The notes: generated by a model from the sequence alone, not told the origin. DNA of 64,000 nucleotides from Pseudoscardovia suis (GCF_002797875.1 NZ_PGFC01000001.1:620001-684000); one strand, 5' to 3'. Counted from the stretch's first letter, positions 49,328-59,364 are shown. Program-made: numbers and translations.

Positions 49328-49574
49328 GGTCTTCCTCCTTGTAGATAGTGGTTTTGTTCAGTGACAGGTCCATACTAGGCAGCCCGAATGCGTCGGTCTT
49401 GTTACATGACCACATTGCGGCACCGTTACGGGCTTGTCCCTGCGGATACATACGGGATGGGCGAATGAAAGAGCGGGGTGCATTGGGAGCATTGGGTGCA
49501 GCGAATGCAAGGGATGGACGAATGCGCGGGACAGTCGAATGCACACGACTGGCATATGCCAAGCCAATGAATGC
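49328..49574. other. trpD-secA spacer with trpD promoter region
   Basis: About 250 bp without a gene. It contains the trpD leader (a TAGTAT box near 49371-49376 in minus orientation with a poor -35) and a stretch (49440-49575) in which the word GAATGC and close variants recur irregularly. No leader peptide or attenuator is evident. Confidence 0.45.
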
Positions 49575-49611
49575 AAAAAGGCGGCACCGGACATCATCCC
49601 GGCACCGCCTT
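49575..49611 (-). terminator. secA terminator
   Basis: On the minus strand, arms AAGGCGGTGCCGG and CCGGTGCCGCCTT pair over 13 bp (with two G-U pairs) and are followed by TTTTTG, about 35 nt after the secA stop. Confidence 0.85.
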
Positions 49612-49647
49612 CTGATCAGCGAACCTCAGCCGATTGCATTGGTCGGC

Positions 49648-52600
49648 TTACTCCTTGGTTTCGTTGCGGCCGTGGCACATCTTGTACTTGCGGCCCGAAC
49701 CGCACGGGCACTTCTCGTTCGGCTTCGTGCCCGGGAACGTGCGACCGTCCTCCCACGGGGAGTGGGCCTCGACGCTCTTGGGGCGCTTGTTCGTCGGAAG
49801 CGCCGAGTCGGCGTGGCTGAGCGGCTCGTAGCCGACCTGGCCGCGCGGTGCGGAGTATTCGTCGGAATTAGACTCGCCCACGGACTTCGGTTCCATGCCG
49901 TCCGGCTCCTCGCCGTCGATCTGGCCGTCGGACAGGTCGTCGGCGGTGTCGGCCTCGGACTTGTCGGCGTTGTTGGAATCGGGGTCGTCCGGCGCAGAGT
50001 ACTGCACGTCGCCGCTATGCTTGGACTCTTCGAACAGGCGCTCAATCTGCTCGGTGGTCATGTGGAACAGCAGCTCGATGGACTCTTCCTTGATGGCCTC
50101 GACCATGTGGTTGTACATGGTGTAGCCTTCGCGCTGGTATTCGACCAGCGGGTCGCGCTGGCCCATGCCACGCAGGCCGATGCCGTCCTTGAGGTAATCC
50201 ATCTCGTAGAGGTGTTCGCGCCACTTGCGGTCGAGCGTGGCGAGCACGACCTTGCGTTCGGCTTCGCGCAGGGCGTCGGAACCCACGGTCGCTTCGATCT
50301 GGTCGTAGACGTCCTTGGCGTTCTCGATGTAGGTGTCGGCGATGAAACGACGCGCCTTGTCACCCTTGAGGGCCTTGGCATGCTTGGACTTCTGGGAGTC
50401 GTCGTCCTTCTTGTCCTCGGCTTCAGCAGTCGTATCAGCGTCCTGTGCGTCCTTCGCATCATCCGCATCATCGGCCGTTTTCGCAGCAGCGTCGTCGGCG
50501 GACTTGATGCCGAGGGCCGCGTAGATGTCGTCGAGGTCCACGCCTTCGACGGAGCAGATCTTGGCAAGGTTGGAATGCAGCTCAGCGAGGTTCCAATCCT
50601 GAGGCTTGTCGGAGCCCTTGGTCGCCTCGCGCACGTACGTGCGAATCGTCTCTTCGATGAACAGCTGGATGTCTTCCGACAGATCCGCGCCCTTGAGCAC
50701 GATCTGGCGCTCGTCGTAGATGACGGTGCGCTGCTTGTTCATCACATCGTCGTACTTGAGCACGTTCTTTCGGATTTCGAAGTTGCGCGATTCGACGGCC
50801 TTCTGCGCATTGCGCACGCCCTTGGACACGGTCTTGGACTCGATGGGCTCGCCTTCCGGATAGCCCTTCTGCATGACGCGTGCGACGAGCTGCGTGTTGA
50901 ACAGGCGCATCAGGTTGTCTTCCAGCGACAGGTAGAAGCGGGATTCGCCCGGATCGCCCTGACGGCCGGAACGACCGCGCAGCTGGTTGTCGATGCGGCG
51001 GGATTCGTGGCGTTCGGTGCCAAGCACGTACAGACCGCCGAGCTTGCGCACCTCTTCCTTCTCTTCCTTGGCCTGCTCCTCGATCTGGGCGAGGGTGGAC
51101 TTCCACTTGGCCTCGTATTCGTCCTGATCGGGCGACAGGCCTTCTTCGCGCAGCTTCTGGTCGGCGAGGAACTCGACGTTGCCGCCGAGCATGATATCGG
51201 TACCGCGGCCTGCCATGTTCGTGGCGACGGTGACGGCGCCCTTGCGGCCGGCGACGGCGACGATGGCGGCTTCCTTCTCATGGTGCTTGGCGTTGAGCAC
51301 CTGATGGGGCACGTTGACCGCGGTGAGCAGGTTGCTCACGAGTTCGGAGGATTCGACGGACGCGGTGCCGAGCAGCACCGGCTGTCCCTTTTCGTAACGC
51401 TTCTTGACGTCATGGACGATGGCGTTGAGCTTTTCCTTCTTCGTGCGGTACACGAGGTCGTCCTGGTCCTTGCGGATCATCGGCCTATTCGTTGGGATCG
51501 GGATGACGCCCAGCTTATAGGTGTTCATGAACTCGGCCGCTTCGGTTTCTGCGGTGCCGGTCATGCCTGCAAGCTTGTCGTACATGCGGAAGTAGTTCTG
51601 CAGCGTGATGGTGGCGAACGTCTGGTTCTCGGGCTTGACCTCGACGCCTTCCTTCGCCTCGATCGCCTGGTGCAGGCCTTCGTTGTAGCGGCGGCCCGGG
51701 AGCACACGGCCTGTGTGTTCGTCGACGATGAGGACCTCGCCGTTGGTGACGACGTAATCCTTGTCGCGCAGGAACAGCTCCTTGGCCTTGATGGCGTTGT
51801 TCAGGTAGCCGATGAGAGCGGTGTTGCTCGGCTCATACAGGTTGTCGATGCCCAGGTAGTCCTCGACCTTGGCGATGCCTGCATCGAGGATGCCGATGGT
51901 CTTCTTCTTCTCATCGACCTCGTAATCCTCGTCTCGCTTGAGCTTGGGCACGAGGCGGGCGAACTGACGGTACCAGCGGGTGACGCCGCCTTCGGCGGGG
52001 CCGGAGATGATCAACGGGGTGCGGGCTTCATCAATGAGGATGGAGTCGACCTCATCGACGATGGCGTAATGGTGGCCGCGCTGCACGAGTTCGGACTTGT
52101 CCCACGCCATGTTGTCGCGCAGGTAGTCGAAGCCGAATTCGTTGTTGGTGCCGTAGGTGATGTCGCAATCGTATTGCTTGCGGCGTTCCGCGGGCTTCTG
52201 GCCGGTGATGATGCAGCCGGTGGTCATGCCCAGGAAGCGGAAGACGCGGCCCATGAGGTCGGACTGGTAGCTCGCCAGGTAGTCGTTGACGGTCACGACG
52301 TGCACGCCTTCGCCACTCAGTGCATTAAGGTACGCGGGAAGCGTGGCGACAAGCGTCTTGCCTTCACCGGTCTTCATCTCGGCGATGTTGCCCCAGTGAA
52401 GCGCTGCGCCGCCCATGAGCTGCACATCGAAGTGACGCAGGCCCAGCACGCGGTTGGATGCCTCTCGCACCGTTGCGAATGCCTCGGGCATGAGCTTGTC
52501 GATGTCCTCGCCCTTCTCCAGGCGTTCGCGCAACTTGCCCGTCTGCCCACGAAGCTCATCATCGTCAAGCTTCTTGATTTCGGGTTCGAGCTTGTCAGTC

Positions 52601-52674
52601 TCGTCAGCCACCCCCTTGAGCTTGCGAAGCTGAGCGCCTTCACCCACACGCAGGACCTTGTCCAGAATTGTCAC
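49648..52674 (-). CDS. secA: Protein translocase ATPase subunit SecA
   Basis: The motor of the Sec export pathway, 1008 residues. Walker A is [13 protein letters not shown], Walker B is [18 protein letters not shown], and the DEAD motor 2 region includes [14 protein letters not shown]. An Ala/Asp-rich insertion of about 45 residues lies near residue 720. The C-terminus ends in a zinc-binding [14 protein letters not shown]. The start is a GTG at 52674 with GAGGAG upstream. No secA2 is seen here. Confidence 0.97.
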   Translation of the reverse strand: MTILDKVLRVGEGAQLRKLKGVADETDKLEPEIKKLDDDELRGQTGKLRERLEKGEDIDKLMPEAFATVREASNRVLGLRHFDVQLMGGAALHWGNIAEMKTGEGKTLVATLPAYLNALSGEGVHVVTVNDYLASYQSDLMGRVFRFLGMTTGCIITGQKPAERRKQYDCDITYGTNNEFGFDYLRDNMAWDKSELVQRGHHYAIVDEVDSILIDEARTPLIISGPAEGGVTRWYRQFARLVPKLKRDEDYEVDEKKKTIGILDAGIAKVEDYLGIDNLYEPSNTALIGYLNNAIKAKELFLRDKDYVVTNGEVLIVDEHTGRVLPGRRYNEGLHQAIEAKEGVEVKPENQTFATITLQNYFRMYDKLAGMTGTAETEAAEFMNTYKLGVIPIPTNRPMIRKDQDDLVYRTKKEKLNAIVHDVKKRYEKGQPVLLGTASVESSELVSNLLTAVNVPHQVLNAKHHEKEAAIVAVAGRKGAVTVATNMAGRGTDIMLGGNVEFLADQKLREEGLSPDQDEYEAKWKSTLAQIEEQAKEEKEEVRKLGGLYVLGTERHESRRIDNQLRGRSGRQGDPGESRFYLSLEDNLMRLFNTQLVARVMQKGYPEGEPIESKTVSKGVRNAQKAVESRNFEIRKNVLKYDDVMNKQRTVIYDERQIVLKGADLSEDIQLFIEETIRTYVREATKGSDKPQDWNLAELHSNLAKICSVEGVDLDDIYAALGIKSADDAAAKTADDADDAKDAQDADTTAEAEDKKDDDSQKSKHAKALKGDKARRFIADTYIENAKDVYDQIEATVGSDALREAERKVVLATLDRKWREHLYEMDYLKDGIGLRGMGQRDPLVEYQREGYTMYNHMVEAIKEESIELLFHMTTEQIERLFEESKHSGDVQYSAPDDPDSNNADKSEADTADDLSDGQIDGEEPDGMEPKSVGESNSDEYSAPRGQVGYEPLSHADSALPTNKRPKSVEAHSPWEDGRTFPGTKPNEKCPCGSGRKYKMCHGRNETKE

Positions 52675-52824
52675 GTCTTACTCCTCGGACTAGCAAGCTG
52701 CCCCGGCGTTGCGGCGCCGGTGCCTTGGTTTACACAAACTTATTTCATAATACGCGCCCGACAAGAAAACACCTACAAAATAGCCATAAGCGCAATCCTG
52801 CAAAACGCATTTGCCTAGACATGA

Positions 52825-52851
52825 CGATGCCCCGCACGAAGCGGGGCATCG
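52825..52851 (-). terminator. Hairpin after the hibernation factor gene
   Basis: A perfect 11-bp stem (arm CGATGCCCCGC) with a 5-nt loop, about 100 nt beyond the stop of the hpf gene. No T-run follows. Confidence 0.55.
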
Positions 52852-52954
52852 CATTCAAATCATCTCATCTCATTCAAAGATCGTGGCACGGGTCCATGGC
52901 ATGGGGTTCATTCGCACGCCCCGAGCCCTGTGCCTTAATGGGAATCGGTGGGAT

Positions 52955-53614
52955 TCACTTCTTCTTGGCGACGTTCTCCGGGGTGTCGATCTCGAACACG
53001 CCGTAGCTCCAGCCGTGACGATGGTAGACAACGGACGGACGGTTCGTCTCCTTGTTCACGAACAGGAAGAAATCATGTCCGATGAGTTCCATCTCGTACA
53101 GCGCCTCGTCGATGGACATGGGCTCTGCCAGATGCAGCTTGCGGCGGATGACGATCGGGGTATCGCCCACCTTGACTTCGACGGACTCGCCGGGGCCAAG
53201 GTCGCCGGCGACAGCGTCATCGGCACTGTTGTTCGGCTCTGCTTCCGGTTCTTCGACAACGGGCGCCGCTTCGACCGGACCCTCATCGACGATCTCGGTG
53301 TAGCCGCGGCGATGGTCCTTGCGGCGATCGCGCATACGGCGCAGACGGAGGGTGAGCTTGTCCAGGGCGATGTCGAGTGCGCTGAACTCATCGCTGCTCG
53401 AAGCTTCGGCGCGCACAACGGTACGGCCGGCAATCACGGTGATTTCCACGCGCTTGGCGGTATCGGCCTGGCGCGGGTTGCCCTCATGGGACAGCACGAT
53501 CTGCGCACGCTCCGCATCCGGGGCGATGGCAGTGACACGGTTCATCTTGGTCTCAACAACGTCACGGAACTTCTGCTTCACCTGCGTGTGGCGACCGGTA
53601 ACGACGATTTCCAT
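52955..53614 (-). CDS. hpf: Ribosome hibernation promoting factor (long form)
   Basis: A long-type HPF of 219 residues that dimerises 70S ribosomes. The N-terminal RaiA-like domain (about residues 1-105) shows IVVTGRHTQVKQKFRDVVETK and the helix ALDIALDKLTLRLRRMRDR. A linker follows, and the C-terminal dimerisation domain (about residues 155-219) includes IVIRRKLHLAEPMSIDEAL and HDFFLFVNKETNRPSVVY. The ATG at 53614 follows AAAGGAGG. A good promoter lies about 85 bp upstream. Confidence 0.93.
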   Translation of the reverse strand: MEIVVTGRHTQVKQKFRDVVETKMNRVTAIAPDAERAQIVLSHEGNPRQADTAKRVEITVIAGRTVVRAEASSSDEFSALDIALDKLTLRLRRMRDRRKDHRRGYTEIVDEGPVEAAPVVEEPEAEPNNSADDAVAGDLGPGESVEVKVGDTPIVIRRKLHLAEPMSIDEALYEMELIGHDFFLFVNKETNRPSVVYHRHGWSYGVFEIDTPENVAKKK

Positions 53615-53636
53615 GATGGACCTCCTTTGTGTAGGG

Positions 53637-53656
53637 TAGCGACCCGAAGGTCGCTT
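53637..53656 (-). promoter_or_regulatory. Leader hairpin of hpf
   Basis: A 7-bp stem AGCGACC / GGTCGCT with a CGAA tetraloop (53638-53655) in the hpf leader, 23 bp before the start. It may affect mRNA stability or ribosome access. Confidence 0.35.
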
Positions 53657-53698
53657 CGGACATTTAGCGATCGGCCTCTTTGCCAACCTGTAACCCCC

Positions 53699-53726
53699 AT
53701 AATAACCCAAATTTCACGAATGTCAC
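53699..53726 (-). promoter_or_regulatory. hpf promoter
   Basis: In minus orientation a GTGACA -35 box (53721-53726), 16-nt spacer, and TATTAT -10 box (53699-53704). Confidence 0.6.
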
Positions 53727-53837
53727 TTTACGTTCAATCTCGGGCGTGGCTTATTGAACCGGGCTGGCGCCGCTCATTCTGGGATTCTCGCCTCGCGTCA
53801 CCCACGGTCGGTCTGCACCTTCCCGTAGGGTGAACGC

Positions 53838-54183
53838 AGAGACCCCGCGATGGCCGCGGCGAAAGCTGAGGAACTTCCGGGCTCCGCAGAGCACGATGGC
53901 GGATAACGTCCGCCCAGGGTGACCTGAGAGATAGCGCAGCAGAGAACAGACCGCCCGCTTCGGCGAGCAAGGGTGAAACGGCGGTGCAAGAGACCACCGG
54001 ACCCCCGGTAACGGCGGGTCGCATGGCAAGCCTCATCGGGAGCAAGGTCAAGCAGAAGGCGTTACGTGCTGCTCGCACAGCCTTCGGGTAGGCCGCTAGA
54101 GCCTGGCGGTGACGTCAGGTCGAGATGGATGGCCATCCGTCTGCCCAGCAGACGACAGAACCCGGGGTATGCGGGGTCTCTTC
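53838..54183 (+). ncRNA. rnpB: RNase P RNA (type A)
   Basis: The catalytic RNA of RNase P, about 345 nt. The outermost helix is AGACCCCGC (53840-53848) pairing with GCGGGGTCT (54171-54179). Conserved blocks in order are GAGGAACTTCCGGGCTCC, GCAGAGAACAGACCGCC, CAAGGGTGAAA, GGAGCAAGGTCAAGCAG, and GGGTAGGCCGCTAGAGC, then GACGACAGAACCCGG near the 3' end. These match bacterial type A RNAs. Small ORFs on both strands over this region are not genes. It is convergent with recX. Confidence 0.96.
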
Positions 54184-54346
54184 CACTTCTATTCCGCGAT
54201 GAGCATTCGGCAATATCGCCCTTCGGCGGCATCGGCATTCCGCGACACAGGCATTGGTGACACCGGGATTCCGCGACATGTGATGCCGGCGTGCATTTCT
54301 GTGATGCTGATGCACATTCCCGTGATGCTGTGGCAACCGGGCTGCG
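54184..54346. repeat. Degenerate repeats between rnpB and recX
   Basis: A 160-bp gap between converging genes. It contains several copies of the words ATTCCGCGA and TGTGATG (54195-54330), a loose tandem structure. No terminator hairpin stands out. Confidence 0.5.
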
Positions 54347-55357
54347 TCAGGATTCGTCGATCAAGTAGCGGTCGGCCGCCGCGCGAAGATCCTGTGGCGA
54401 ATGCCCCTTCCGCCCGCCTGCCGACCAAAACCTGCGCAGACGCGTCTCACGGTCCAATCCTTGCGTGCGGCGAGCTGTCTTCTGTGCAAGCTCATCCGCC
54501 GCCACGGCAAAACGTCCGGCATCCTCAGCATCCTGCACCGCATCATGGGCGATGCGCCGAGGAACGCCTTTGCGCAGCAACTCGCGCTCCGTGCCTCTGG
54601 CCCCCAGCAAACGCCCCAGGCAATGCTCCACCAATCCGCGCGCATAAGCTTGGTCGTCAAGCAATCCGACACGAATCAAATTGCCCACGACCCTTTCGAC
54701 AACAGACGGGTCATAGCCTTTGCCCAGAAGACGCTCCTGCATATCGCGCACCGAGCGAGCCGACGCATCGAGAAGCCTCAGCGCCGCCTCCTGGCATTTA
54801 TCCAAATCATGCGCGCGGTCTTCACTCTTGCCGAGGGTACGCGGAGCTCCATCCGTATCGTGACCGCCCGTCATGCGGTTTTCTGCGCCTTGCCAAGAAC
54901 CAGCGCCGCGACGGCGACGGGTATGCCCGCCTCGCCCCTGGCGCCAGCCTCGCGATGAGTCCGCCGACGGCCGCGCCCATTCCTTTGTGGCGGACCCTCC
55001 AAAGGAACCCCTCGAGCGCAACAGGCTCCTGCTCGGCTGCGCAGCAGACGCCTCACAGTCACTGCCTTCGCCATCGGCTTCCCCGGCACTGGATTCCACA
55101 GTGCCAAATTCCCCTGTGCCGGATTCCCCAGCGCCGGGTTCCTTGGAATCAGCCTCCTTGAAGTCAGTTCCCTCGGAATAGGCTTCCTCGGAATTAGCCT
55201 TCTCAGGGTTGACCCTCTCGATGCCCGGCCTGTCATCACAGTCTCTCGCGGCAGCACTTTCTTTGCCGGTGACTGCCGTATCCGTTAAGGGCACGGCAGG
55301 GTCGCATACCCGAGGGTCTACTCCCCTGCCGCGAAGAAATTCCTCTGCTGAAATCAT
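54347..55357 (-). CDS. recX: Regulatory protein RecX with long N-terminal extension
   Basis: RecX inhibits RecA filament growth. The RecX domain takes the C-terminal half (about residues 185-336), with ALRLLDASARSVRDMQERL and LIRVGLLDDQAYARGLVEH. The first 180 residues are an unusual disordered extension: an acidic part built of degenerate 15-bp units (around residues 55-95), then a basic Arg/Gly-rich part. The length, 336, is about twice that of many RecX proteins. It lies 40 bp after recA on the same strand and is probably co-transcribed. Confidence 0.87.
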   Translation of the reverse strand: MISAEEFLRGRGVDPRVCDPAVPLTDTAVTGKESAAARDCDDRPGIERVNPEKANSEEAYSEGTDFKEADSKEPGAGESGTGEFGTVESSAGEADGEGSDCEASAAQPSRSLLRSRGSFGGSATKEWARPSADSSRGWRQGRGGHTRRRRGAGSWQGAENRMTGGHDTDGAPRTLGKSEDRAHDLDKCQEAALRLLDASARSVRDMQERLLGKGYDPSVVERVVGNLIRVGLLDDQAYARGLVEHCLGRLLGARGTERELLRKGVPRRIAHDAVQDAEDAGRFAVAADELAQKTARRTQGLDRETRLRRFWSAGGRKGHSPQDLRAAADRYLIDES

Positions 55358-55397
55358 GCCAGTGTCAAAATCACGCCAATGATGGGATCACGCCGGA

Positions 55398-56624
55398 TCA
55401 TGCTTCGGCGGCCTTGGCTGCGGAATCTGCGCCAGCGGGCTTTGCAGCCGCAGCCCCCGCATCCTGTCCCTTGCTGGTGGTACCGGCGGTAGCCGCGTTG
55501 GCTTTGGCCGCGGAGGCCGCGTCTCCGTCCTTCTTCGGTGAATCGGCATCCTCAGCCTCGGGCTCGGAGATGAGACCGTAGGCGACGCGAATCTGACGCT
55601 CCAGATCATCGCAGATCTGAGGATTCTCCTTGAGATAGAGGCGGCACTTCTCACGGCCCTGCCCCAGCTGGTCACCGTTGGCGAGCGTGAACCACGAACC
55701 AGACTTGCGAATGAGGTCGCATTCCAACCCCATGTCGAGGATGCTGCCTTCGCGGCTGATGCCCTCGCCATACAGCACGTCGAATTCGGCGGACTTGAAG
55801 GGAGGAGCCATCTTGTTCTTGACGACCTTGACACGGGTGCGGCTACCGATGGCCGAATCGCCGTCCTTGATCGTCTGGATGCGACGGATGTCCATGCGCA
55901 CGGACGAGTAGAACTTCAAAGCCATGCCGCCGGTCGTCGTCTCGGGGTTGCCGAAGAACACGCCGATCTTCTCACGAAGCTGGTTGATGAAAATGGCCAT
56001 CGTGTTGGTCTGGGCGAGCGCCGGCGTGAGCTTGCGCAAAGCCTGGCTCATGAGTCGCGCCTGCAGGCCCACGTGGCTGTCTCCCATGTCGCCTTCGATC
56101 TCGGCCTTGGGGACGAGCGCCGCGACGGAATCGATGACGATGACGTCAAGCGCACCGGAACGCACGAGCATGTCGGCGATCTCGAGTGCTTGTTCGCCGT
56201 TGTCCGGCTGGGACACGATGAGCTGATCGGTGTCAACGCCCAGCTTGCGTGCATACTCGGGATCAAGGGCGTGCTCAGCGTCAATGAACGCCGCCACACC
56301 ACCGCCTCGCTGGGCATTGGCGACGACATGCAGCGCAAGGGTGGTCTTGCCGGACGATTCCGGACCGTAGATCTCCACGACCCTTCCGCGGGGCAAGCCG
56401 CCGATGCCCAAGGCAAGATCCAACGCGATGGATCCGGTGGGGATGACGTCTACCTGCTGGTGCGGGTGATCCCCCAGACGCATGACAGCGCCTTTGCCGT
56501 AGCTTTTCTCCACTTGCTGAAGCGCCGTGGCGAGAGCCGCCGCGCGATTGTCCTGAGGCTTTCCGCCGCTCTTCTTGGCGGTTTGCGCAACCTTGGGCGC
56601 GGATTTTGCAGCCTGTGCAGCCAT
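55398..56624 (-). CDS. recA: Recombinase RecA
   Basis: The central recombinase and SOS co-protease, 408 residues. Walker A is [13 protein letters not shown]; other signatures are [19 protein letters not shown] and [15 protein letters not shown], and the DNA-binding loop contains [19 protein letters not shown]. The last 60 residues are an Ala/Lys-rich low-complexity tail. The ATG at 56624 is about 150 nt downstream of an SOS-controlled promoter. Confidence 0.98.
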   Translation of the reverse strand: MAAQAAKSAPKVAQTAKKSGGKPQDNRAAALATALQQVEKSYGKGAVMRLGDHPHQQVDVIPTGSIALDLALGIGGLPRGRVVEIYGPESSGKTTLALHVVANAQRGGGVAAFIDAEHALDPEYARKLGVDTDQLIVSQPDNGEQALEIADMLVRSGALDVIVIDSVAALVPKAEIEGDMGDSHVGLQARLMSQALRKLTPALAQTNTMAIFINQLREKIGVFFGNPETTTGGMALKFYSSVRMDIRRIQTIKDGDSAIGSRTRVKVVKNKMAPPFKSAEFDVLYGEGISREGSILDMGLECDLIRKSGSWFTLANGDQLGQGREKCRLYLKENPQICDDLERQIRVAYGLISEPEAEDADSPKKDGDAASAAKANAATAGTTSKGQDAGAAAAKPAGADSAAKAAEA

Positions 56625-56784
56625 TGGGTCTCCTATTCCTGTTTCATGCGGTGGTTAGCCGCTCCGGTCCATCGCCGAAGACGGTAATGGACAGGGTACG
56701 CTCATCCGGCTTCACCGCACGGCCTTTATGGCAAATGGGGATAAAATCGGGTCTCGGTGCGCACCTGCGAACCAACTGCGCACA

Positions 56785-56813
56785 AGTATAGTCGAACAGT
56801 TGTTCGAATCCAA
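56785..56813 (-). promoter_or_regulatory. recA promoter with LexA (SOS) box
   Basis: In minus orientation the -35 is TTGGAT (56808-56813), the spacer is exactly 17 nt (56791-56807), and the -10 is TATACT (56785-56790). A perfect palindrome TCGAACAACTGTTCGA (56792-56807) fills the spacer; it matches the actinobacterial LexA box CGAAC-N4-GTTCG. LexA binding here would directly block RNA polymerase. Confidence 0.88.
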
Positions 56814-56829
56814 TCGACACGCCGAAGAA

Positions 56830-56865
56830 AAATCAAAGCCTGATGGCACCAAGGCACCATCAGGC
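56830..56865 (-). terminator. Terminator after the DUF3046 gene
   Basis: On the minus strand the arms GCCTGATGG / CCATCAGGC (56838-56846 and 56857-56865) form a hairpin followed by TTTGATTTTTC. It isolates recA from the clgR-DUF3046 transcript. Confidence 0.75.
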
Positions 56866-56956
56866 ATCGGTATGTCTCATGCATCTCACCGCACATCACA
56901 TCCACCGCCGGTGTGCATGCCACCGTCGGAGGGCATGCACGAGACCGACCAGCGGG

Positions 56957-57196
56957 TCAGCGTGCGGGCATGGGCGGAGCATTGTGGTCCTTGCCCCAGC
57001 GCCGGGAATCCGGGATGTCCATCTGATCGCACAGCACGTTCCACACGACTCGCGGCTCTTCCCCGTCGGCAAGGGCCTCCACCACCGTGCGGTCATTCAG
57101 CTTGAACAGACGCTGGTCCCGTGACAGCGACCTGCCGTAGCTTCTTCCGAAAACCTCTTCGAGAAGTTCCCAGAACTCCCGTTCGCGCATCGACAT
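56957..57196 (-). CDS. DUF3046 protein
   Basis: A small protein of 79 residues (77 from a second ATG). It has the family pattern EFWELLEEVFG, then LNDRTVVEALADG and EPRVVWNVLCDQMDIPDSRRWG. It is conserved in actinobacteria between clgR and recA; function unknown. It starts 3 bp after the clgR stop, so it is cotranscribed with clgR. Confidence 0.88.
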   Translation of the reverse strand: MSMREREFWELLEEVFGRSYGRSLSRDQRLFKLNDRTVVEALADGEEPRVVWNVLCDQMDIPDSRRWGKDHNAPPMPAR

Positions 57197-57199
57197 GAA

Positions 57200-57775
57200 T
57201 CAACGCCGAGCCGAGGAATCGACATGGGCGGCGCCGGACTGCTCGGCACGGGCGACACGCTCGGCAATCATCGTGAGCACTTCGGAAAGCTTGACTCCCA
57301 GCGCCTGGGTGATGGAGACGAGCAACTCGGAGCTGGCCTCCTTCTGGCCGCGCTCGACTTCCGACAGGTATCCAAGCGACACGCCGGCCTTCTGGGAGAC
57401 CTCGCGAAGCGTCTTGTGGTCGGACGTGCGCAGCTCGCGCAGCACCTCGCCTTGGATCTTGCGCAGCGAGAACATGGAGTCGGACGGCGCCGGCTCCGCG
57501 ACGGAACGCGCCTGCACCTGCGGCGCCGTCTCCGTCGCCTCGGCGTTCACGCCCTTCTCCCAGTTGAGCCTCGCCTGCTCGCGCTCCTCCCTGATGCGGC
57601 GGTTGCGCTGGGCGAGGAGAATCTGCTGGCGGCGCATTTCAATAGCGCGCCTCTGCTCGGGGGTGAGCTCACGGGTCATGCGGCTGGCGGCGACGGACTC
57701 CTTCGCCGCAGCAGCGCGCATGGCTTCCTCCTGCTGTGCATTCCTCGTCTGCATCACATTGAGCGTATTCATCAT
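57200..57775 (-). CDS. clgR: ClgR-type XRE transcriptional regulator
   Basis: A protein of about 191 residues. A helical Arg/Gln-rich N-terminal region (about residues 30-75) precedes a helix-turn-helix near the C-terminus ([32 protein letters not shown]). The gene order pgsA, cinA, clgR, DUF3046, recA, recX is that of ClgR, which activates clp protease genes in actinobacteria. The N-terminal extension is longer than in most ClgR proteins. Start: two adjacent ATGs at 57775 and 57772. A promoter with direct repeats lies 118 bp upstream. Confidence 0.85.
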   Translation of the reverse strand: MMNTLNVMQTRNAQQEEAMRAAAAKESVAASRMTRELTPEQRRAIEMRRQQILLAQRNRRIREEREQARLNWEKGVNAEATETAPQVQARSVAEPAPSDSMFSLRKIQGEVLRELRTSDHKTLREVSQKAGVSLGYLSEVERGQKEASSELLVSITQALGVKLSEVLTMIAERVARAEQSGAAHVDSSARR

Positions 57776-57892
57776 GTGTACCCCCGTTCCTTTCGTTGTA
57801 TCCGTGATTGTTCGCACCGGCCGCGTCACCAGGCCGGCATTGTCGTTATGCGTTCTCGTAAGCTCCTTCCAAGCTTTTTCTTGTCGCTACAC

Positions 57893-57955
57893 AGTATACC
57901 AAAACTTGAGTGTCAGTATCAAAACTTGAGTGTCGATATAGCAAGTTTTTGTATT
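57893..57955 (-). promoter_or_regulatory. clgR promoter with direct and inverted repeats
   Basis: In minus orientation the -35 is TTGATA (57917-57922), spacer 18 nt, -10 TATACT (57893-57898). Two copies of the 15-mer CAAAACTTGAGTGTC (57900-57914 and 57920-57934), spaced 20 bp apart, overlap this promoter, and an inverted copy of the half CAAAACTTG follows near 57942. This looks like an operator, perhaps for ClgR itself. Confidence 0.65.
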
Positions 57956-58008
57956 TGGTTACCATATCACATACCGGCGCGACACACCATGCCGTTATGC
58001 AAACATAT

Positions 58009-58038
58009 GGGGAAATGCGAGCAAACTCACATTTCCCC
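58009..58038 (-). terminator. cinA terminator
   Basis: A 9-bp outer stem GGGGAAATG / CATTTCCCC (58009-58017 and 58030-58038) extended by GAG/CTC inside, about 57 nt after the cinA stop. No T-run follows on the minus strand. Confidence 0.55.
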
Positions 58039-58094
58039 TGTGCTTCCAGTTCCACGCTGGCATGGGCGCACGCAATGCGCATGCGGATCGGGCT

Positions 58095-58652
58095 TCACAG
58101 CCCCAAGCGCCCGGCAAGCGACTCCAGCACATGGAGCACCACGCCGCGTCGCACCTGTTCACGCGTGCCGCTGAGATGAAGCTCTTCCGCCTGGGCATCC
58201 AGGCCATGGGGCTCTGGCAGCGCGAACCCTACATAGACCAGGCCGGCGGGTTTGTTCCCATCCGGCCCCGGGCCGGCCACACCGGTGGTCGACAGGCCGA
58301 TGACACAACCGCGTCGCGAGGCCGGCACGGAATACGCGGCGACCGCACCCACTGCCATCTGCTTGGCGACGTCGGGATGCACCGCGCCCTCCCGTTCCAG
58401 CAGCGCGGAATCCACGCCCAGGATGTGTGCCTTGGCGGCGATCGCATAGGTGACGGCGGAACCCAGGAACACGTCGGACGCTCCCGGGATCCGCACGAAG
58501 GCATCGGCCAGCAGACCGCCTGTCAACGATTCGGCGCTGCAGATGAACAGGCCTCGGGTGCGGCAGGCGTCTTCGATTCGCTTGGCCAGATCGTCGCATT
58601 CGGCGCGTTGTGATTCCATGGATTGCGCCTCGTCCTCATGCTCTAGTGACAT
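58095..58652 (-). CDS. cinA: CinA-type nicotinamide-nucleotide amidohydrolase
   Basis: A 185-residue protein equal to the C-terminal domain of CinA (PncC activity, deamidating NMN). Visible are SAESLTGGLLAD, GSAVTYAIAAKAHILGV and GLSTTGVAGPGPDG with the conserved Thr and Lys residues. It lies 12 bp downstream of pgsA in the same operon. The ATG follows AGGAAGG. Confidence 0.93.
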   Translation of the reverse strand: MSLEHEDEAQSMESQRAECDDLAKRIEDACRTRGLFICSAESLTGGLLADAFVRIPGASDVFLGSAVTYAIAAKAHILGVDSALLEREGAVHPDVAKQMAVGAVAAYSVPASRRGCVIGLSTTGVAGPGPDGNKPAGLVYVGFALPEPHGLDAQAEELHLSGTREQVRRGVVLHVLESLAGRLGL

Positions 58653-58664
58653 AGACCCTTCCTT

Positions 58665-59309
58665 TCACGCCTTTCGGCCGAAACCGCCCGCCCGCTTCAC
58701 TTGCGCCACATATACGCCGCCTGAATACAGGCACAGCACGAGTGCGACGAGCACGACCGCATACGACAGCCAGTAATAGAACCCTTCGAATCCCGTGTTG
58801 CCTCCCACCAGGCTCCACATGGGGAAGATGACCATGCCCAGGCCGATGCATTCGAACAGGGTCTTGAGCTTGCCGGCATGGTTGGCTGCGATGACCGAGC
58901 CGCCGGTATCGATGACGAAGAAGCGCATGATGGTGATGCCCAGCTCCCTGATGAGGAACAGCGCGGTGATGACCCAGCCTCCCGGGTTGAGTTCGCCGAA
59001 GGCGGCGAGCATCACCAGCGCACCGCACACAAGCAGCTTGTCGGCGATCGGGTCGAGCAGCTTGCCCAGTTCGGTCACCTTGTTGTATTTGCGAGCCAGA
59101 TACCCGTCAAGCTTGTCGCTGATTGCCGCGAGGACGAACAGCACGAACGCAGCCCACCGCGCACCGATGCCGCGCGAGCCGTCCGGGCCACCGATCCCCA
59201 GCATGATGAGGAACACGACGACGAGCGCTATCCTGCCCATCGTGACGAAATTGGGAACGGTGCGCCATCCGTCCAACAAGGACGGACGATTTGATTGCTG
59301 CTGTGCCAT
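58665..59309 (-). CDS. pgsA: CDP-diacylglycerol-glycerol-3-phosphate 3-phosphatidyltransferase
   Basis: Makes phosphatidylglycerophosphate, precursor of phosphatidylglycerol; 214 residues. The CDP-alcohol phosphotransferase motif is seen as DKLDGYLARKYNKVT followed by GKLLDPIADK. Several membrane helices follow, for example LFLIRELGITIMRFF and YYWLSYAVVLVALVLCLY. The ATG follows GGAGA. A third member of its operon is cinA. Confidence 0.94.
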   Translation of the reverse strand: MAQQQSNRPSLLDGWRTVPNFVTMGRIALVVVFLIMLGIGGPDGSRGIGARWAAFVLFVLAAISDKLDGYLARKYNKVTELGKLLDPIADKLLVCGALVMLAAFGELNPGGWVITALFLIRELGITIMRFFVIDTGGSVIAANHAGKLKTLFECIGLGMVIFPMWSLVGGNTGFEGFYYWLSYAVVLVALVLCLYSGGVYVAQVKRAGGFGRKA

Positions 59310-59364
59310 CGTTGTCTCCTGCCTGCGAAATCCGTGAGAACCTGCCTGAGCGAAGCGGCCGAGG

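Noticed and set aside
53734..54078. Minus-strand ORFs of 63-114 codons at 53.8-54.1 kb
   Set aside because: They lie over the RNase P RNA gene and have no features of proteins.
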